DNA from: Treponema sp. UBA4873
GTDB lineage: Bacteria; Spirochaetota; Spirochaetia; Treponematales; Treponemataceae
Direction: 5' to 3'
Assembly: GCA_002399405.1 (NCBI GenBank)
Contig: DHDP01000019.1
Span: 248,001-312,000 of the forward strand
DNA length: 64,000 nucleotides
Shown: positions 51,035-60,008 of the stretch, piece by piece
Numbering within the stretch: the first letter of the stretch is position 1
Layout: each line of letters starts with the position of its first letter
Notes under the pieces: model-generated
The model's database searches: none
What the model was told of the DNA's origin: nothing
What the model saw: only the letters and a program-made list of their open reading frames with translations
Translations under genes and position numbers: made by a program

Positions 51035-52597
51035 TCATTCCGGCAGTTTGCTGCCGATTACGGTAATTCGTCCGTCCGTAACAGGAGTAAAAGCTCCTTT
51101 GAATGACTTTACATAATCGACGAAAACCGAGCTGAGCAGCATGGACGAATTGAACGTGTCGATCGATTTTTTGAATGCCACGTATCCGTCTCCGCCGCCT
51201 GCCATATAATCGTTCGTCGCGATTTTATACGTTTTATCCGGATCAACCGGTGCGCCGTTGATTGTTAATCCGCTCAGAGTTCCGTTTCCGGCTGCATCGT
51301 ACGTAATCGTATATTTCACTTCTTTGGAAACCTGCGCCCATGCGCCCGCTCCCTGTTTTACCGAACCGATAAAATTGAACAGTTCAATCACGTCGCTTCC
51401 TTTCAGCGTCAGAACGAAAAGCACGTTGTCGAACGGAAGCATTGTAAGAATGTCTCCGCGCGTTACGTTCCCCGCAGGAAGTTCCGACCTGATTCCGCCG
51501 CCGTTCGTTACCGCGCAGTCGATGCCGATGCCCTGATTTCTGCAGTATGCGACCATGCCGTCGCAGAGCACGTCGCCGCTCGCCATTTCCTGATAGCGTG
51601 TAAGCCGCAGTCCGAACGGGAACGGCGCCGTAGTTGTGAGAACGACGTCCTTGAGAGCCTCGTCCGCTTTTGCAACGTACGGCTCAAGCAGCTTCGTAAC
51701 TTCCGGATCGGGAGCAAATTCCTTCGCCGTGATTTCGACAGGTTTCCACGTAAAGCCGGCTTTTTTACCGTCCCTGATTGTCATGACGCCGTCGCCCACG
51801 TATTTTCCGTAAACGTTCGCGGTAACGATCGGTACGCCGTTGACGATTTTCGGTTCGGCGAAATACGAATGCGAATGACCGTCGACTATAAGATCTATTC
51901 CCGGTACGTTCTCGGCAAGTTTTACGGACGTTTCATGATCTTCCGTTTCCGCAACGTCGCCCAGATGACCGCAGACAATGACGATGTCGGCGTGTCCTTT
52001 GCCGCGCACGAGTTCCACCATCTGTTTTGCCGTTTCGATCTCGTCCGTAAACGTGAGGCTCCTGTCAGGGCTTGCGATAGTCAGCGTGCGCCGTGTCGTA
52101 AGACCGATGACCGCAACGCGGAATCCGTCGTAATTCCTGATGATGTACGGCTTCACAAGGTACTTGTTTCCCTGTTTGATGTTCGCGGAAATCCACTGAA
52201 ACTTTGAAATCGCAATCTGCTTCTGAAGTTTTTCGAGCGGGCCGTCGAACTCGTGGTTACCGAGCGTAACCGCGTCGTAGCCTATCGCGTTCAGACTCCT
52301 GATGTCGGGCTCCGCGCTGAACATGTTGGAAAGGGCGGAACCGGTATTCACGTCGCCTGCGTGGAGCACGAGCACGTTTTTGTTCTGCGCGCGCACCTGT
52401 TTAACAAACGTCGCCTGCGATGCGAAACCGCCGATACCGTCCGCCGTTGCGAGATCGGCACCGTGCGTGTCGTTCGTATTCAGTACGACGAGCTCATACG
52501 TTTTTCCATTGTCTTTTACCGTACTCGCACAGCTTGAAAACAACAGGCCTGCGGCAACCGCGGCAAATACAAGAACTAATCCGAATCGTCTTTTCAT
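51035..52597 (-). CDS. 5'-nucleotidase / UshA-family lipoprotein
   Basis: A 520-residue exported phosphoesterase. The signal peptide ends in a lipobox with C23 (LLFSSCAS), so it is probably membrane-anchored. The metallophosphatase domain shows LNTNDTHG, HAGDVNTG, LGNHEFDG, CGHLGD and DGHSHS, which bind two metals. The C-terminal 5'-nucleotidase domain holds the substrate-binding TNGGGIRSELPAG and DYMAGGGDGY. It would release nucleosides and phosphate from external nucleotides. GGAGATAC precedes the ATG. A hairpin follows the stop. Confidence 0.92.
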   Translation of the reverse strand: MKRRFGLVLVFAAVAAGLLFSSCASTVKDNGKTYELVVLNTNDTHGADLATADGIGGFASQATFVKQVRAQNKNVLVLHAGDVNTGSALSNMFSAEPDIRSLNAIGYDAVTLGNHEFDGPLEKLQKQIAISKFQWISANIKQGNKYLVKPYIIRNYDGFRVAVIGLTTRRTLTIASPDRSLTFTDEIETAKQMVELVRGKGHADIVIVCGHLGDVAETEDHETSVKLAENVPGIDLIVDGHSHSYFAEPKIVNGVPIVTANVYGKYVGDGVMTIRDGKKAGFTWKPVEITAKEFAPDPEVTKLLEPYVAKADEALKDVVLTTTAPFPFGLRLTRYQEMASGDVLCDGMVAYCRNQGIGIDCAVTNGGGIRSELPAGNVTRGDILTMLPFDNVLFVLTLKGSDVIELFNFIGSVKQGAGAWAQVSKEVKYTITYDAAGNGTLSGLTINGAPVDPDKTYKIATNDYMAGGGDGYVAFKKSIDTFNSSMLLSSVFVDYVKSFKGAFTPVTDGRITVIGSKLPE

Positions 52598-52687
52598 GTG
52601 TATCTCCTAATCATCAGTATATCATATTACCGGCGGTTTGTTACACACCGGAAATCAGTTGATGTGCACAGTAATGTTAAAAATTTG

Positions 52688-54055
52688 TTATTTCGTGACA
52701 TTATGCAGCCACTTGCCTGATCGCAGGCGCAGCAGACCGGCGCTCATCTTCAGCAGCTGCTCGCTCTGCAGGCAGACATAAATCATGTACGGATCCCAGT
52801 GCAGGACGAACGCGGCAAGACAACCGAGCGGAATGGCGACGGCCCACATCCAGAAAATGTCGTTGAATCCCGCATATACGGTGTCGCCTCCCGAACGGCA
52901 GATGCCGACAATAAAACACATGTTGAACGCGTTCGCGGGATACAGGCACATGAGAATCCAGAGCATATACTGCGACTGCCTGATTATATCCGGGCCGACG
53001 TTGAACATATACGGCAGGAGCAGCGACAGCGGATACAGCAGCGTGCCGAGTCCCACGGCCATAAGCGGCATGAACCATGCGAAGCGGGCGGCATACCGGC
53101 GGGCCATACTCTCGTTTCCTTCTCCGATTTTTTTACCGATAATAATTCCCGCACCGTTGCCGACGCCTATGAAGAACACCCACGTAAGCTGGGAAATAGT
53201 CCCCGTAATATTAAACGAGGCAATCGCATTCGTTCCCGCGTGTGCGAAGATTGAATTCTGCGTCGTAATACCGAAACTCCACAGCGTTTCGTTAATAATA
53301 ACGGGCAGCGCTATCCTGATAAAACGTGCAAGAAATCCCCTGTCGAAAGAAAGAAGCTCTCTGAATGTGCCGGCCGCTTCGAATTTTTTATGATACGACC
53401 AGCCCACCGTGATTACGAGTTCCACAATGCGGGAAATTACTGTCGCAACGGCGGCGCCTTTCACTCCGTACGCGGGAACGGCCAGATGCAGTCCGAATAC
53501 ATCCGCGCGCATGCCGAAAATTAATATCCAGTTGCCGAGCGCATTCACTCCGAACGATACGGCCGTACTTATCATCGGAAGCTTAACGTGCTCCGTTGCT
53601 CTGAACGCAAGCTGATATGCAAAACTTACGGCCATGAGCGGATAACTGATTCCCACGAAGCGCAGGTACTGCGCGCCCAGTTCAACCACGCGCGGGTCGC
53701 GGGAATACAGACCGATGAGCGCACGGGGAAAAAACAACGCGCCGACTGCAAATACGACGGAAACGACGAAAGACAGCGACAGGGTAATACCGAGCGTGCG
53801 CCGTATGCCGGAGATGTCTTTTTTACCCCAGAACTGCGCAACAAAAATCGAACCGCCGCTTGAAATGCCGAACAGAATCATGTTAAGCATAAAAAAGACC
53901 TGGTTGCCCAGGCCGACGGCTGCAATTTCCGCTGAACCAAGCTGCCCGACCATGATTGTGTCGAGCATGTTGACGAACGTCTGAAGCAGATTCTGCAGAA
54001 TTATCGGGACGGCTATAGTAAAAAGCGTACTGTAAAATCCCGGAAGTGTATTCAT
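52688..54055 (-). CDS. MATE-family efflux transporter
   Basis: A membrane exporter of about 455 residues with roughly 12 helices in two halves of the MATE fold. The N-terminal half opens PIILQNLLQTFVNMLDTIMVG and the second half has ITGTISQLTWVFFIGVGNGAG. It would expel drugs or metabolites with a Na+ or H+ gradient. The ATG at 54,055 is preferred to 54,073 because GAGGT stands 7 nt upstream. A TATACT lies 20 nt before that ribosome site. Confidence 0.88.
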   Translation of the reverse strand: MNTLPGFYSTLFTIAVPIILQNLLQTFVNMLDTIMVGQLGSAEIAAVGLGNQVFFMLNMILFGISSGGSIFVAQFWGKKDISGIRRTLGITLSLSFVVSVVFAVGALFFPRALIGLYSRDPRVVELGAQYLRFVGISYPLMAVSFAYQLAFRATEHVKLPMISTAVSFGVNALGNWILIFGMRADVFGLHLAVPAYGVKGAAVATVISRIVELVITVGWSYHKKFEAAGTFRELLSFDRGFLARFIRIALPVIINETLWSFGITTQNSIFAHAGTNAIASFNITGTISQLTWVFFIGVGNGAGIIIGKKIGEGNESMARRYAARFAWFMPLMAVGLGTLLYPLSLLLPYMFNVGPDIIRQSQYMLWILMCLYPANAFNMCFIVGICRSGGDTVYAGFNDIFWMWAVAIPLGCLAAFVLHWDPYMIYVCLQSEQLLKMSAGLLRLRSGKWLHNVTK

Positions 54056-54169
54056 AATATGGACCTCGCGCACGGGAGTATATCATAAATACGAATCCGT
54101 GGCACGCATGTTATTTGTTCCGCTTGTTCCGGCGCGTTTTTTTATGCCGGATTGAGTTAAATCAAAATT

Positions 54170-54868
54170 TCAGAGCTCCGGGAAATTTGTGAAGATTCCG
54201 TCGACTCCCCACTGTTCGAGTCTGGTTTTATCTTCTATTTCATTTACTGTCCACACGTGAACTTTTCGTCCTGCCGCGCGGCATTCTTTTACGGCATCTT
54301 CGGTCAATCCGTCCGTTCCGGGATGATAATACTCGAAACCGAACTGCACGCACATTTTCCCCGCGTGGACGACGGGCCTTTCCACAAGAAGGCCGCACGG
54401 AATTTCCGGAGCGATTCTTTTGATCAGCACAAGGGACAGCGGATTGAAAGAGGAAAAAAACATGCGCGGTTCAAGATCGTATTTTTTAATAATATCGAGC
54501 GTTTTCTCTTCAAGACCGCTGTAATACACGCAGCCCGTTTTTAATTCCACGTTCGTCACAAGATTCGTCCGCTGCACCCATGCGCAGTATTCTTCAAACG
54601 ACGGGATATGTTCCTGCTCCGCCGCTTCGGGGTGCGTCTTATTCGCATTCAGCCGCTGCAGTTCCGCAAACGTAAAATCTTCAACCCAGCCTGTACCGCC
54701 GGTCGTGCGGTCGACGCGTTCGTCGTGTATGACGACAACCGTCCCGTCTTTCGTCAGCTGCACGTCGAGTTCTATACCGTAACAGGCAGTTCCGGCAGCC
54801 TTCATAAAAGCAGTCATTGTGTTTTCAGGATATATGCCGCTGTATCCGCGGTGCGCAAATATGTTCAT
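54170..54868 (-). CDS. Glycerophosphodiester phosphodiesterase
   Basis: A 232-residue GDPD-family enzyme, releasing glycerol-3-phosphate from glycerophosphodiesters. The catalytic layout is clear: HRG at 6-8, PENT at 14-17, E33 and D35 in GIELDVQLT, and H48 in VIHDE. The C-terminal segment KVHVWTVNEIEDKTRLEQWG is also typical. There is no signal peptide, so it acts in the cytoplasm. Treponemes may use it for phospholipid recycling. It is a single gene between the rubrerythrin and MATE genes. Confidence 0.93.
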   Translation of the reverse strand: MNIFAHRGYSGIYPENTMTAFMKAAGTACYGIELDVQLTKDGTVVVIHDERVDRTTGGTGWVEDFTFAELQRLNANKTHPEAAEQEHIPSFEEYCAWVQRTNLVTNVELKTGCVYYSGLEEKTLDIIKKYDLEPRMFFSSFNPLSLVLIKRIAPEIPCGLLVERPVVHAGKMCVQFGFEYYHPGTDGLTEDAVKECRAAGRKVHVWTVNEIEDKTRLEQWGVDGIFTNFPEL

Positions 54869-54913
54869 GACTGTACTGTATCCCGAACAGCCGGCTTTTT
54901 ACAATACCAACTG

Positions 54914-54953
54914 TTTAAAAAGACAACGCCCGTATCGGTAAACTGATACAGGC
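54914..54953 (-). terminator. Terminator between rubrerythrin and the phosphodiesterase gene
   Basis: On the minus strand GCCTGTATCAG-TTTA-CCGATACGGGC, an 11-pair stem with two G-U pairs, followed by GTTGTCTTTTT. It would end the encapsulin-rubrerythrin transcript. Confidence 0.6.
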
Positions 54954-55029
54954 GCCGGATAACAAGTTTTTTCCAGCTTTACTGTCGGAAAAATACTGAT
55001 TACGTCATGAGGATGTAATCAGTATATGG

Positions 55030-55070
55030 GCAGAGTTACCTGTAAAAACTGAAGTTTTTACAGGTTCCCA
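55030..55070 (-). terminator. 3' hairpin after the rubrerythrin gene (copy 2)
   Basis: CCTGTAAAAA-CTGAAG-TTTTTACAGG, with the same flanks (GAGTTA and TTCCC) as copy 1 at 50,990-51,031. The fourth stem pair is G-C here and C-G there. It starts about 5 nt after the rubrerythrin stop. Confidence 0.5.
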
Positions 55071-55074
55071 TATT

Positions 55075-55629
55075 CTAGAATTCCACGTACAATTCTTTTT
55101 TCGTTCCGCAGACCGGACATTTTTCGGGCGGAGCATTCAGCACGGTGTGTCCGCAGACGGGGCAGACATATATGTGTTTCAGTTCAATGTCGTGTCCCGC
55201 TTTCACGGCATCAAGCGCCTGCTGAAAGAGCTTTGCATGAATCTTCTCGGCTTCCAGCGCTCCATGAAACGAACGTTTTGCTCCCGGTTCGTTCTGAAAT
55301 TCCGCTGCATTCATGTACACGGGGTACATCTGTTCCACTTCGAAAAGTTCCCCGTTTATAGCGCCCTGCAGATTTTCCGCCGTTTTTCCGTATCCGAAAA
55401 CGCCGTTCGCGGGAACAAGCGCATCTGCCGTTTCTCCGTCTATTTCACGGAAGTGGTTGCCTGCATGTACTTTTTCCGCATAGGCGACTGCCCTGAACAG
55501 ACGGGCTACGTTCGGAAATCCTTCCTTTTCCGCAACGTCCCCCCAGATAAGGTACCGCATATGCGCCATACTTTCTCCACTGTATGCCGAGTGAAGAAAA
55601 CTGTTTGTCATTGCGTTTTTAACAGCCAT
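55075..55629 (-). CDS. rbr: Rubrerythrin
   Basis: A 184-residue peroxide-reducing protein. The four-helix di-iron domain has the Glu/His ligands in SGESMAHMRY (E19), AEKVHAGNHF (E52, H55), GELFEVEQMY and EAEKIHAKLF. The C-terminal rubredoxin-like part holds CPVCGHTV and CPVCGTKK. GGAGG precedes the ATG. It follows the encapsulin shell gene by 79 nt, in the same direction, and probably belongs to the same oxidative-stress operon. It has no cargo-loading tail, so it is likely free in the cytoplasm. Confidence 0.94.
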   Translation of the reverse strand: MAVKNAMTNSFLHSAYSGESMAHMRYLIWGDVAEKEGFPNVARLFRAVAYAEKVHAGNHFREIDGETADALVPANGVFGYGKTAENLQGAINGELFEVEQMYPVYMNAAEFQNEPGAKRSFHGALEAEKIHAKLFQQALDAVKAGHDIELKHIYVCPVCGHTVLNAPPEKCPVCGTKKELYVEF

Positions 55630-55708
55630 TATAAAACCTCCAAATAATAAAATTCAGAATATGCTCTATAAAAAATGCCCAAAAACGAAATTCGCAACCA
55701 TCCCCGTT

Positions 55709-56524
55709 TTATTCGAAAACGATGACGGCGTCTTTCTGCTTTATCCGAAGCAGGACGGATTCCAGCACGCGGAAATTGTGATTCAGGTTTACCTGTTCAA
55801 GGTACGCCGTTATCATATCCTGGCCGATAACCAGGTCCATGTTTGCGGGATTCGAACAGACGAGCACAGCTTTCTTCTTTCCGAGCACCGGCGACATATA
55901 CAAATGACGATCGACGAGTCTCGCTATCCGGTCCGATTCCAGCAATCCGGTCGACGGCTGCAGACGCTGCAGGTCGACGTAGAGATCGGGACTGACCGCC
56001 AGCGCGTACGGACCGTAGAGATTTTTCTCCGCAAGCATTCCGATTGCCGCAGCAACGTCGGAAAACGCGTTTTCCCCCGTTTTCCAGTCTTTCAGTTCCA
56101 TTTTCCGCGTACCCGACGCGGAAAGCAGACCTTCGTATCCGAAATTTTTATTTCCGAAATAAATCATCCGGTCTTCGTTTACCGCACACGTTTCGGCAGC
56201 CGCGGTCACGGAAGCCATGGACACGGGAATTCCGCTTTTCGACGAACTTTCCAGGTCCCGGGCAAGCAGTGTAAAATCGGCATTAATCAGCGGAAGTTCC
56301 ACATACGTTCTGCCTTTTGTTACGGTAATTCCGTCTTTTGAAACCTCTGCAATATTTTTCGCGTCGTCTACGGAAACGCTTTCCGTTCCGATCCCGAGCG
56401 GGCCGAAAACAGGCAGAAAGCGTCTGCCCGTCAGTATTCTCCGGGCAGTTTCGACGACTGCACTGTCTATCTGTTTCCACAGCCCGTCTGGCAGTGATAC
56501 ATTTTCTCTCGATAAATAACTCAT
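55709..56524 (-). CDS. Encapsulin shell protein, family 1
   Basis: A 271-residue HK97-fold shell protein (linocin/CFP29 family) that self-assembles into a nanocompartment. The start MSYLSRENVSLPDGLWKQID and ARRILTGRRFLPVFGPLG are typical, as is the C-terminal half VLVCSNPANMDLVIGQDM. Its cargo, an encapsulated ferritin, is encoded 24 nt upstream. The shell stores oxidised iron delivered by that ferroxidase. AGAGGTGAG precedes the ATG. Confidence 0.95.
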   Translation of the reverse strand: MSYLSRENVSLPDGLWKQIDSAVVETARRILTGRRFLPVFGPLGIGTESVSVDDAKNIAEVSKDGITVTKGRTYVELPLINADFTLLARDLESSSKSGIPVSMASVTAAAETCAVNEDRMIYFGNKNFGYEGLLSASGTRKMELKDWKTGENAFSDVAAAIGMLAEKNLYGPYALAVSPDLYVDLQRLQPSTGLLESDRIARLVDRHLYMSPVLGKKKAVLVCSNPANMDLVIGQDMITAYLEQVNLNHNFRVLESVLLRIKQKDAVIVFE

Positions 56525-56548
56525 ATTCTCACCTCTTTTACCGGCGCA

Positions 56549-56902
56549 TTAATCGCGCAGGCTGCCTACTGTAGATTCGGCCGCTCCATCCGATTTTTTT
56601 CCCGCCGGAAGACTTTCAAGCAATTCCTTGACTTCACTTTCACCGGAAAGGAAAAAATCAGCTTCTTTCGGATCCAGCGTTCTGAGCAGCGTCATAAGTT
56701 CTCCGATATGTGTCTTTTCCTCATCGCGGATATCCGAAATAACTGCTTTCGCCTTTTCGTTATCGGTGGCCTGAACGTGCGCATCGTACAGGTAGATAGC
56801 TTCCAGTTCTCCCGCGATATCAAGTCTGATGGCCTGGACAAGTTCCTCCGCAGTCATTTTTCTGTTTACATTTCCCTGAAAGGGATTCGCAAAAGCCGGC
56901 AT
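56549..56902 (-). CDS. Encapsulated ferritin-like protein (EncFtn) with cargo-loading peptide
   Basis: A 117-residue ferroxidase. The di-iron residues found in characterised EncFtn line up at the same numbers: E32, Y39, E62 and H65. The C-terminal tail ends STVGSLRD, the conserved peptide that docks cargo inside the shell. It forms decamers in relatives and oxidises Fe(II) for storage in the encapsulin. It is the first gene of the operon; AGGAGG stands 5 nt before the ATG. Confidence 0.95.
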   Translation of the reverse strand: MPAFANPFQGNVNRKMTAEELVQAIRLDIAGELEAIYLYDAHVQATDNEKAKAVISDIRDEEKTHIGELMTLLRTLDPKEADFFLSGESEVKELLESLPAGKKSDGAAESTVGSLRD

Positions 56903-56970
56903 ATATACCTCCTAAAAGTCAAACGGAGCGGATAATACCGTCACAATCGGACAGCCTTATCGTCCCTTCT

Positions 56971-56981
56971 GAGAATTTCTC
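56971..56981 (-). promoter_or_regulatory. Palindrome upstream of the encapsulin operon
   Basis: GAGAATTTCTC lies 69 nt before the EncFtn start. A redox or iron regulator (PerR/Fur type) would be expected here, but the match to a known box is not strong. Confidence 0.25.
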
Positions 56982-57061
56982 TTATTGTAACTATACAGCC
57001 GTTCCGTCCAAAAAACAAGAACAGAAACCTCTTTTTCATTTATTTTATTTCCGCCAATTGG

Positions 57062-57067
57062 TATACT
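57062..57067 (+). promoter_or_regulatory. -10 box of the M15 peptidase gene
   Basis: TATACT 11 nt before the ATG at 57,079; no Shine-Dalgarno follows. Same layout as at carA and the Rsm22 gene. Confidence 0.45.
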
Positions 57068-57078
57068 GCCCGTGTACC

Positions 57079-57975
57079 ATGATACGATATTTTTCTTTAC
57101 GCCGGAACACACTGACGTTCTCTTTTTTATTTCTTATTCAATTCGGTATTTCATTTTCGTTTGCGGAAACTCCCGTTTTTTGGGAACCGCCTGAACTCCG
57201 CATTCTGCGCAATTCCTATCCCGACATTATGTTCAGTACATCGTACGATTTAGAAGCGAACGACTGGAAAATCGAAATCAACGGAACTACGCTGTACTGG
57301 GCGGACGGAAAAATGCTTTCGGCGGACAACCTCGGCAGTAAAGATTCGTTCCGGCCGGTGCTGTACAGGTACGCGAAAGAAATCCCGGATCCTGCCGAAT
57401 TCACTCTGGAGCATATACAGGAAATCCGCACGTTTTCTTCAACGGAAAACAGGCGCAGACAGACAGGAGCTTCTCTTGATTTTTTCGATGCCGTTTACGA
57501 CAGCGCGACGCGCCGTTCAGTCGAACAGCACATCACGCAGATACGTTTTCTGGGCAAAAACACGAATGTCCACGAACGAATCGTCGAACCGCTGCGCCGA
57601 GTCGAAAAACGGATACAGGAGCTCGCTCAGACCGACAGTGAAGTTCAGAATTTTGTCAACACACTGACGCGGGTCGACAGCTACAACTGGCGCGAAATAG
57701 GAGACCGTTCTTCGCGCTCGTTCCACAGTTACGGTATTGCGGTCGACATACTCCCGAAGGGATGGGGCCGGAAAAACATCTACTGGGCGTGGCGCCGCGA
57801 TATCGATCCGCAGAACTGGATGATTCTTCCGCTCGACCGCCGCTGGATGCCGCCGAAGCAGGTGATCGACGCTTTTGAAAAAGAAGGATTCATCTGGGGC
57901 GGCAAATGGATTATCTGGGACAACATGCATTTCGAATATCATCCGGAACTGATTGATTACAATCATATCCGTTAA
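57079..57975 (+). CDS. Secreted M15-type D,D-carboxypeptidase-like protein
   Basis: A 298-residue exported zinc peptidase of the VanY/M15 type. The signal peptide covers about residues 1-29 (ending SFSFA). Zinc ligands are in FHSYGIAVDIL (H and D) and DNMHFEY (H). Relatives trim peptidoglycan stem peptides. I chose the ATG at 57,079, 11 nt after a TATACT box, over a TTG at 57,058. The next gene starts 20 nt after the stop, but it has its own TATACT. Confidence 0.85.
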   Translation: MIRYFSLRRNTLTFSFLFLIQFGISFSFAETPVFWEPPELRILRNSYPDIMFSTSYDLEANDWKIEINGTTLYWADGKMLSADNLGSKDSFRPVLYRYAKEIPDPAEFTLEHIQEIRTFSSTENRRRQTGASLDFFDAVYDSATRRSVEQHITQIRFLGKNTNVHERIVEPLRRVEKRIQELAQTDSEVQNFVNTLTRVDSYNWREIGDRSSRSFHSYGIAVDILPKGWGRKNIYWAWRRDIDPQNWMILPLDRRWMPPKQVIDAFEKEGFIWGGKWIIWDNMHFEYHPELIDYNHIR

Positions 57976-57978
57976 CTG

Positions 57979-57984
57979 TATACT
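57979..57984 (+). promoter_or_regulatory. -10 box of the Rsm22-type gene
   Basis: TATACT, preceded by TG, 11 nt before the ATG at 57,996. No Shine-Dalgarno is present. Confidence 0.45.
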
Positions 57985-57995
57985 GTCGGTAAATT

Positions 57996-59234
57996 ATGAC
58001 GACTATATCCGCTATCGAACACGATCTCTCCCTGCGCATTCCGGCGCTTGTCTCTTTGTGGCGCGGCACTAAAAACAGCGGCGGACTTACTTCAAAAGAG
58101 CTGAAAACGGCGGGCAGCGCGCTGCTCTCCCTCCAGCGCGGACTCACCGGAAGCAGACAGCTGGCCGGTGCCGGATATATGGACGACAACGCGCTGCTCG
58201 GCGCGTATCTTCTGTACTACTGGCCCGTTTCGTACATGCAGACTGCGCTCGCAGCGTCGTCAAATCCGCAGGCTTTCTTTTCTCTTCAGCACAGACCGCT
58301 CCGTATTCTCGACCTCGGCGCAGGTCCGGGACCGGCGTCGTGCGCGCTTTCGGACCTGCTGCGTCATATGATTCCCGATGCGGCGGAGACGGAATTCACG
58401 CTCGCCGATTCAAGCGGGAAGGCGCTCGCGCTTGCGGCAAAATTACTGCAGTACAAAGCGGCTGAAGGATACTCCGTAAAAGTTTATACACACACCGTCA
58501 ATCTGGAACGCGGTATAGAGGGCGTCCCCGGAACTGATACATTCGACATAATCGTCGTGAGCCACGCGCTCAACGAGCTGTGGCAGGGAGATAGTGACCG
58601 CATTGCAAAACGGTGTGCGCTGCTCGAAAAGGCTGCCGAACGGCTTTCTCCCGAAGGCGTTCTGTTCCTCTCGGAGCCAGCGCTGCTCGAAACGAGCCGC
58701 AGCCTGCTTGCAGTCCGCGATATGATTGTTTCACGCGGCTTCACAGTGCTGTCCCCGTGTCTCGCCGACGGACAATGCCCCGCACTCGCGGCAGGCCCGA
58801 ACCACACCTGCCATGCAGAAGTACCGTGGCGGCCGGCGGAACCGGTCGCGTCTCTTGCGAAAGCGGCGGGACTCGACCGCGAGTCGGTGAAAATGAGTTT
58901 CATCATTGCAGGGAAAAGGACACCGGATACGGAAACTGCGGCGGAGCCGGAAAAAAACCGCGCAGGAGAAACAGTCATTGCGCGCGTCGTCTCGGACGCG
59001 ATGCTCAACAAGTCAGGCCGCATCCGTTTTCTGCTCTGCGACGGACACACCCGTTTTGCATTTTCCGCAAAGAACGGAGATCCGGCCGCCGGCCCGGCGG
59101 GATTTTTTGCGCTGCGCAGATATGACTTGATTGAGCTGACGTCGCCGGAAATCAGGGGAAACGGCGGAAACACTGCGTACGGATTCGGGAAGGACACAAA
59201 ACTTCACGTCGTTTCAAGAATAGGTTCCAATTAA
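57996..59234 (+). CDS. Rsm22-family ribosomal methyltransferase-like protein
   Basis: A 412-residue protein of the Rsm22 family, known from mitochondrial small-subunit biogenesis and common in bacteria. The SAM motif is LDLGAGPGPAS and the following strand ends in an acidic residue (TLADSSG). The characteristic HALNELW and the Cys-rich CPALAAGPNHTCHAEVPW follow; these cysteines are proposed to bind a metal or Fe-S cluster. The C-terminal 100 residues form an extra domain. The likely role is in ribosome assembly. Confidence 0.85.
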   Translation: MTTISAIEHDLSLRIPALVSLWRGTKNSGGLTSKELKTAGSALLSLQRGLTGSRQLAGAGYMDDNALLGAYLLYYWPVSYMQTALAASSNPQAFFSLQHRPLRILDLGAGPGPASCALSDLLRHMIPDAAETEFTLADSSGKALALAAKLLQYKAAEGYSVKVYTHTVNLERGIEGVPGTDTFDIIVVSHALNELWQGDSDRIAKRCALLEKAAERLSPEGVLFLSEPALLETSRSLLAVRDMIVSRGFTVLSPCLADGQCPALAAGPNHTCHAEVPWRPAEPVASLAKAAGLDRESVKMSFIIAGKRTPDTETAAEPEKNRAGETVIARVVSDAMLNKSGRIRFLLCDGHTRFAFSAKNGDPAAGPAGFFALRRYDLIELTSPEIRGNGGNTAYGFGKDTKLHVVSRIGSN

Positions 59235-59241
59235 TGCGGAA

Positions 59242-59895
59242 TTATTTATTTATTAAATATTTATTGAAATACCCGGTACTTTTGAAAGGATATGCAGTTT
59301 TTTTATTCTTTAATAAATTCTCAGGAATAAGAATAAAGCCTGCAAGCATGACAAAAAGAATTACGCCAGCCAGCCCCCACTCGGCGGGTCTGGTACCGGA
59401 TATTATGAGCCAATAAAGCGATAATAATCCCATTGTACCAAATCCTGCATACGCAGTAACGCTTCCCGGTCCGTAAATTGTACGCTTGCCCTTAGTCTTG
59501 AACCGATTATACATTTTTATGCCGAAAATAGTATGAATAATAACTTCCAGTGCACTAAAAACGGCGACAGCAATAATAATGCCTGTATTCGCCCCATATA
59601 TCGCAAGACCGATCATAAAAAGTTCCCCTCCAAAATTGGTTATCATGTCCGTGAGTCGGTTCATGGGATAACGATCAGGATACTGAGATTTTTGCATTAT
59701 ATTATACTGGTAATGGAATCCGCCCGGAATCTGCCATTCTTCCAGCACATGCAGCGGCAGAATAATAGTAAACAATACCAGAATTTTCTGTATCACCGGC
59801 CATATCTGCCAATTAATAATCAATACAGCAGTCATAACCGCTCCTATCGCGTAAAGAACATACAGCCACATCTTATCGCACCATTTTTCCAGCAT
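59242..59895 (-). CDS. HXXEE-domain membrane protein
   Basis: A 217-residue integral membrane protein with about six helices. The name-giving HXXEE motif is HVLEE (in LPLHVLEEWQIPGG), and the later ALEVIIHTIFG supplies the second conserved Glu/His pair. The family is of unknown function, with metal or substrate binding in the membrane suggested by the residues. It is divergent from a TetR gene (113-nt gap), the usual layout of a regulated small transporter or resistance gene. GGAAGGAG precedes the ATG. It is AT-rich relative to its neighbours. Confidence 0.83.
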   Translation of the reverse strand: MLEKWCDKMWLYVLYAIGAVMTAVLIINWQIWPVIQKILVLFTIILPLHVLEEWQIPGGFHYQYNIMQKSQYPDRYPMNRLTDMITNFGGELFMIGLAIYGANTGIIIAVAVFSALEVIIHTIFGIKMYNRFKTKGKRTIYGPGSVTAYAGFGTMGLLSLYWLIISGTRPAEWGLAGVILFVMLAGFILIPENLLKNKKTAYPFKSTGYFNKYLINK

Positions 59896-60008
59896 ATTTT
59901 CTCCTTCCTGTAACCAGCTCTATCTTCCCTCATTTCCGGTATGTTTGTATCATATAAAAACATCACACACAACAACATATCTTTTGTTATGAAACACAGG
60001 AGCCAATA

